Position numbers and translations under genes: made by a program
Assembly: GCA_030054095.1 (NCBI GenBank)
Contig: JASGCO010000003.1
Coordinates: 62,001 to 126,000, forward strand
DNA length: 64,000 nt
Direction: 5' to 3'
Source: Sediminibacterium sp.
GTDB taxonomy: Bacteria > Bacteroidota > Bacteroidia > B-17B0 > Aurantibacillaceae
Notes under the pieces: generated by a model
What the model saw: the letters and a program-made list of their open reading frames with translations, nothing else
What the model was told of the DNA's origin: nothing
The model's database searches: none
Part shown: positions 61,888 to 64,000 of the stretch, piece after piece
Layout of the letters: every line of letters starts with the position of its first letter
How positions within the stretch are numbered: position 1 is the first letter of the stretch

Positions 61888-62622
61888 GTGAATTACAATC
61901 AGCCATATCGCCCGGGTGGATTCTCGTTTTTACCGCCGGTTACAAAAAATATCATTATTATTTCTTTTATTCTTTTTGCGGCCAAAGCCCTCCTGAATGG
62001 GGTTCAGCATCTGGATCTGGACAGATATCTGGGGCTTCATGATCATCTGGCTCCCGATTTCAGGCCATACCAGTTTGTTACTTATATTTTTATGCACGCC
62101 GATTTCACACATATTTTAATGAATATGATAGGCGTATTTATTTTCGGGCAGGTGCTAGAACAAACCTGGGGCGGAAAACGCTATCTTATTTTTTACATAT
62201 TAACTGGGTTGGGCGCCGCTATCACACAATACATTATTAATCATATTGAACTGGTTCAGATATTGGAAAGAGTCAATGCGGAATTAAATGCCCCCAATAA
62301 ACTGACTATTGAAAGCAAGGCGGAGTTAATGCGGCAAAAATACGAATTCCTGAATAGTCGTATTATTGTCGGAGCCTCTGGTTCCCTGTTCGGTCTTTTA
62401 GGTGCTTTCGGCATTTTATATCCTAATCGCTTGTTATATTTATATTTCTTTGTTCCGGTTAAAGCCAAGTGGCTGGTTATTGGTTATGGATTACTGGAAC
62501 TTTATCTGGGCCTGCAAAATAACCCCAATGATAATGTTGCTCATTTTGCACATCTTGGCGGTCTGGTCGTGGGCATCATCATTGTTCTGTTTTGGAGACG
62601 TCACTCTAATCACTTCTATTAA
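61888..62622 (+). CDS. Rhomboid-family intramembrane serine protease (first of two)
   Basis: A 244-residue rhomboid with six membrane helices. The catalytic Ser164 is in VGASGSLFGLLGAFG and the His222 in HFAHLGGLVVG; HADFTHILMNM is the L1/TM2 signature. A TM2-TM4 interval of some 40 extra residues (about 113-150, NAELNAPNKLTIESKAELM) is unusual. It cleaves membrane protein segments in the inner membrane. The start is a GTG at 61888, 2 bp after the mutL stop, because no ATG fits before the first helix. Confidence 0.9.
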   Translation: MNYNQPYRPGGFSFLPPVTKNIIIISFILFAAKALLNGVQHLDLDRYLGLHDHLAPDFRPYQFVTYIFMHADFTHILMNMIGVFIFGQVLEQTWGGKRYLIFYILTGLGAAITQYIINHIELVQILERVNAELNAPNKLTIESKAELMRQKYEFLNSRIIVGASGSLFGLLGAFGILYPNRLLYLYFFVPVKAKWLVIGYGLLELYLGLQNNPNDNVAHFAHLGGLVVGIIIVLFWRRHSNHFY

Positions 62623-62628
62623 GCTTGT

Positions 62629-63453
62629 ATGAATACCTGGCAAACTATCAGAAACAAATTTGAAGCACAAAGCACGATGACAAAAATTATTGTTATTAAT
62701 GTTGCTGTTTTCCTTGTTTTAAACCTTGTCGCTAATCTTTCTCATCTTGATTTATTAAGATATATGGGATTACCGGTTGGTGGCTTTGATTTCCTGAGCA
62801 AATTCTGGACATTGTTCACGTATATGTTTTCACATGTACAACTGGGGCATCTGTTTTTTAACATGTTACTTTTCTTTTTTACAGCGCAAACCTACTATCA
62901 GATTATAGGGGAAAAAACCTTGCTGTATGTGTATGTTATGTCAGGGCTGAGCGGCGGACTCCTTCTTGTACTTTTGGGGATTCTCTTTCCTCAGGCATTT
63001 GCCGGCAGTATTCTGATAGGCGCCTCGGCATCGGTTTTGGGCGTAATTATGGTTCTGGCCATTTATGCCCCGAATTTACCGGTAAGTTTATGGGGCGTAT
63101 TTCAAATGCGCTATAAACACTTCGCTATTATGATGTTTGTATTAAGCACAATCATAGATTTAGCTATTAATACAGGCGGAAAAATTGCACATGTGGGCGG
63201 TGCCGCATTTGGGTTGATTTACGGCTATAATCTGAAAAGAGGGCGCGATCTTTTCAATTTTGCATTTTTTGAAAGAAAAAAAACAAAGTTAAAAGTGGTC
63301 AGTTATCAAACCATTGATGATGCATATAACACTAAAAAAGTCAATGAAGAAGAAGAACTAAACGCACTTTTAGATAAAATTTCTAAAAGTGGATACGATA
63401 GTTTAACAAAAAAAGAAAAAGAAACCCTTTTCAAAGCTTCGCAAAAAAAATAA
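62629..63453 (+). CDS. Rhomboid-family protease (second of two) with C-terminal extension
   Basis: A 274-residue rhomboid. Six helices, L1/TM2 motif HVQLGHLFFNM, catalytic Ser133 in IGASASVLG (GASA instead of the common GASG) and His188 in AHVGGAAFG. A cytoplasmic C-terminal tail (about 215-274) contains a short helical domain, DDAYNTKKVNEEEELNALLD, with SGYDSLTKKEKETL after it, which is common in Bacteroidota rhomboids. The gene starts 6 bp after the first rhomboid gene. The two are different subfamilies rather than a duplicate. Confidence 0.9.
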   Translation: MNTWQTIRNKFEAQSTMTKIIVINVAVFLVLNLVANLSHLDLLRYMGLPVGGFDFLSKFWTLFTYMFSHVQLGHLFFNMLLFFFTAQTYYQIIGEKTLLYVYVMSGLSGGLLLVLLGILFPQAFAGSILIGASASVLGVIMVLAIYAPNLPVSLWGVFQMRYKHFAIMMFVLSTIIDLAINTGGKIAHVGGAAFGLIYGYNLKRGRDLFNFAFFERKKTKLKVVSYQTIDDAYNTKKVNEEEELNALLDKISKSGYDSLTKKEKETLFKASQKK

Positions 63454-63496
63454 TTGGATTTTGATTAAATTTTGCTAAATTGTTCAATTAATTTGA

Positions 63497-64000
63497 ATGA
63501 AAAAGAAGCAGAATACTATCATCCTACTGATGTGCGTTTTGATGCTATCCCTTAGCGCTCAAACTTCCAGTAAACCCTCTAAAAAAATAGACATTGATGT
63601 GGCCAATGAACATTTTGATCACAACAATTTTCTGTATGCTTATCCTATCTATAAAGAACTATTGAAATGGGAGCCGGATAACAAGAAAATAAAATACAAG
63701 CTGGCTATTTGCTATCTTAACACTTGTGTTAATCGGCAGGAAGCAGTAAAACTGCTTGAAATACTAAGCAAGGAACCCAAGTGTGACGAAGAGGTTTGGT
63801 TTCAGCTTGGCAGAGCCTATTTGCTAACCGAAAAACTGGAGGCGGCCGAAGAAGCATTTACGAAATATAAAAATCTTACTAAAAAAACGGGAGACATAGA
63901 CATTCAATTAGGCTATGTTAAAAATGCCAAGCAACTGATCAGTAACCCGGTCAATGTTACTTTCACCAATTTAGGAAAAGAAGTAAATAGTGATGAACCC
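63497..64000 (+). CDS. TPR-containing exported protein, 5' part (runs off the window)
   Basis: An open frame of 168 codons to the window edge without a stop. Signal peptide MKKKQNTIILLMCVLMLSLS, then TPR-like helical pairs (NEHFDHNNFLYAYPIYKELL and WFQLGRAYLLTEKLEAAEEA), then VTFTNLGKEVNSDEP at the edge. That last block is how PD40/OmpA-type TPR proteins of Bacteroidota begin their propeller, so this is likely a relative of the protein at 48364-50562. The missing 3' part would show whether an OmpA domain is present. Confidence 0.75.
   Translation, partial: MKKKQNTIILLMCVLMLSLSAQTSSKPSKKIDIDVANEHFDHNNFLYAYPIYKELLKWEPDNKKIKYKLAICYLNTCVNRQEAVKLLEILSKEPKCDEEVWFQLGRAYLLTEKLEAAEEAFTKYKNLTKKTGDIDIQLGYVKNAKQLISNPVNVTFTNLGKEVNSDEP

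Noticed and set aside
1-64000. tRNA, rRNA, CRISPR or transposase genes
   Set aside because: No cloverleaf with a TTC(G/A)A-type T arm and no transposase motif was found by reading; a tRNA or Rfam scan would be needed to exclude small RNAs fully.

Overview
The window is a chromosomal stretch of a Bacteroidota bacterium, probably a gliding or surface-associated member of the Flavobacteriia/Sphingobacteriia/Chitinophagia assemblage. The signs are promoters of the TAnnTTTG type (rpmH has the full TTTG-N19-TAnnTTTG form), secreted proteins with type IX secretion (T9SS) C-terminal domains, a giant adhesin with a gliding-motility-type C-terminus beside a PorP/SprF protein, LytS/LytTR two-component pairs, and the bioB-bioF-bioD-bioA and zapA-rny gene orders. 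No rRNA, tRNA, CRISPR, phage or transposase gene is visible. Most of the window looks like core chromosome.

Layout. 1-2060: a co-directional set of small thiol/metal proteins (DUF2892, rhodanese, Cys-rich membrane protein, DUF983, HMA, thioredoxin). 2049-3754: a LytTR regulator and LytS kinase. 3894-5274: an exported protein and a DoxX-like protein. 5338-5701: a decayed gene. 5717-8779: nucleoside phosphorylase, ALDH7-type dehydrogenase and SlyD-like FKBP. 8911-12670: a second, larger two-component pair with a periplasmic sensor. 12865-16912: biotin operon with a perfect inverted repeat in its promoter. 17002-21542: rny, zapA and a very long coiled-coil protein. 21700-26323: proline dehydrogenase, pdhB, an unusual palindrome-bearing intergenic region and an ABC exporter. 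26505-28901: rpmH and a T9SS-secreted M43 protease. 29235-32872: membrane protein, ECF sigma factor and serine-less alpha/beta hydrolase in an overlapping operon, then an M28 lipoprotein and an exported unknown. 33193-35963: pruA and a helix-hairpin-helix protein. 36125-45427: four tandem paralogues of about 700 residues, secreted, with Asp-box-like motifs and T9SS tails. 45575-48307: barrel-like protein, SDR and CCA-adding-type nucleotidyltransferase. 48364-59795: an adhesin module of a small exported protein, a 2594-residue repeat adhesin, PorP/SprF and a TPR/PD40/OmpA protein. 60053-64000: mutL, two rhomboids and the start of another TPR protein.

How the genes work together. ProDH and PruA form the proline-to-glutamate route, though they are encoded 10 kb apart. 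The biotin operon covers the four late ring-assembly steps only. The adhesin, PorP/SprF and OmpA-like genes form a surface-display unit that would depend on T9SS core genes outside the window.

Most noteworthy non-genic signals: (i) long imperfect palindromes of 180-220 bp at 24244-24428, 29015-29233 and 42992-43169, the last two clearly one repeat family; (ii) three ACCAG-type direct repeats at exact 21-bp spacing upstream of the second tandem paralogue, the geometry of a LytTR-regulator operator; (iii) a perfect AAAGATAAA-N9-TTTATCTTT operator candidate at bioB; (iv) a G+C-rich, structured intergenic element at 24020-24240.
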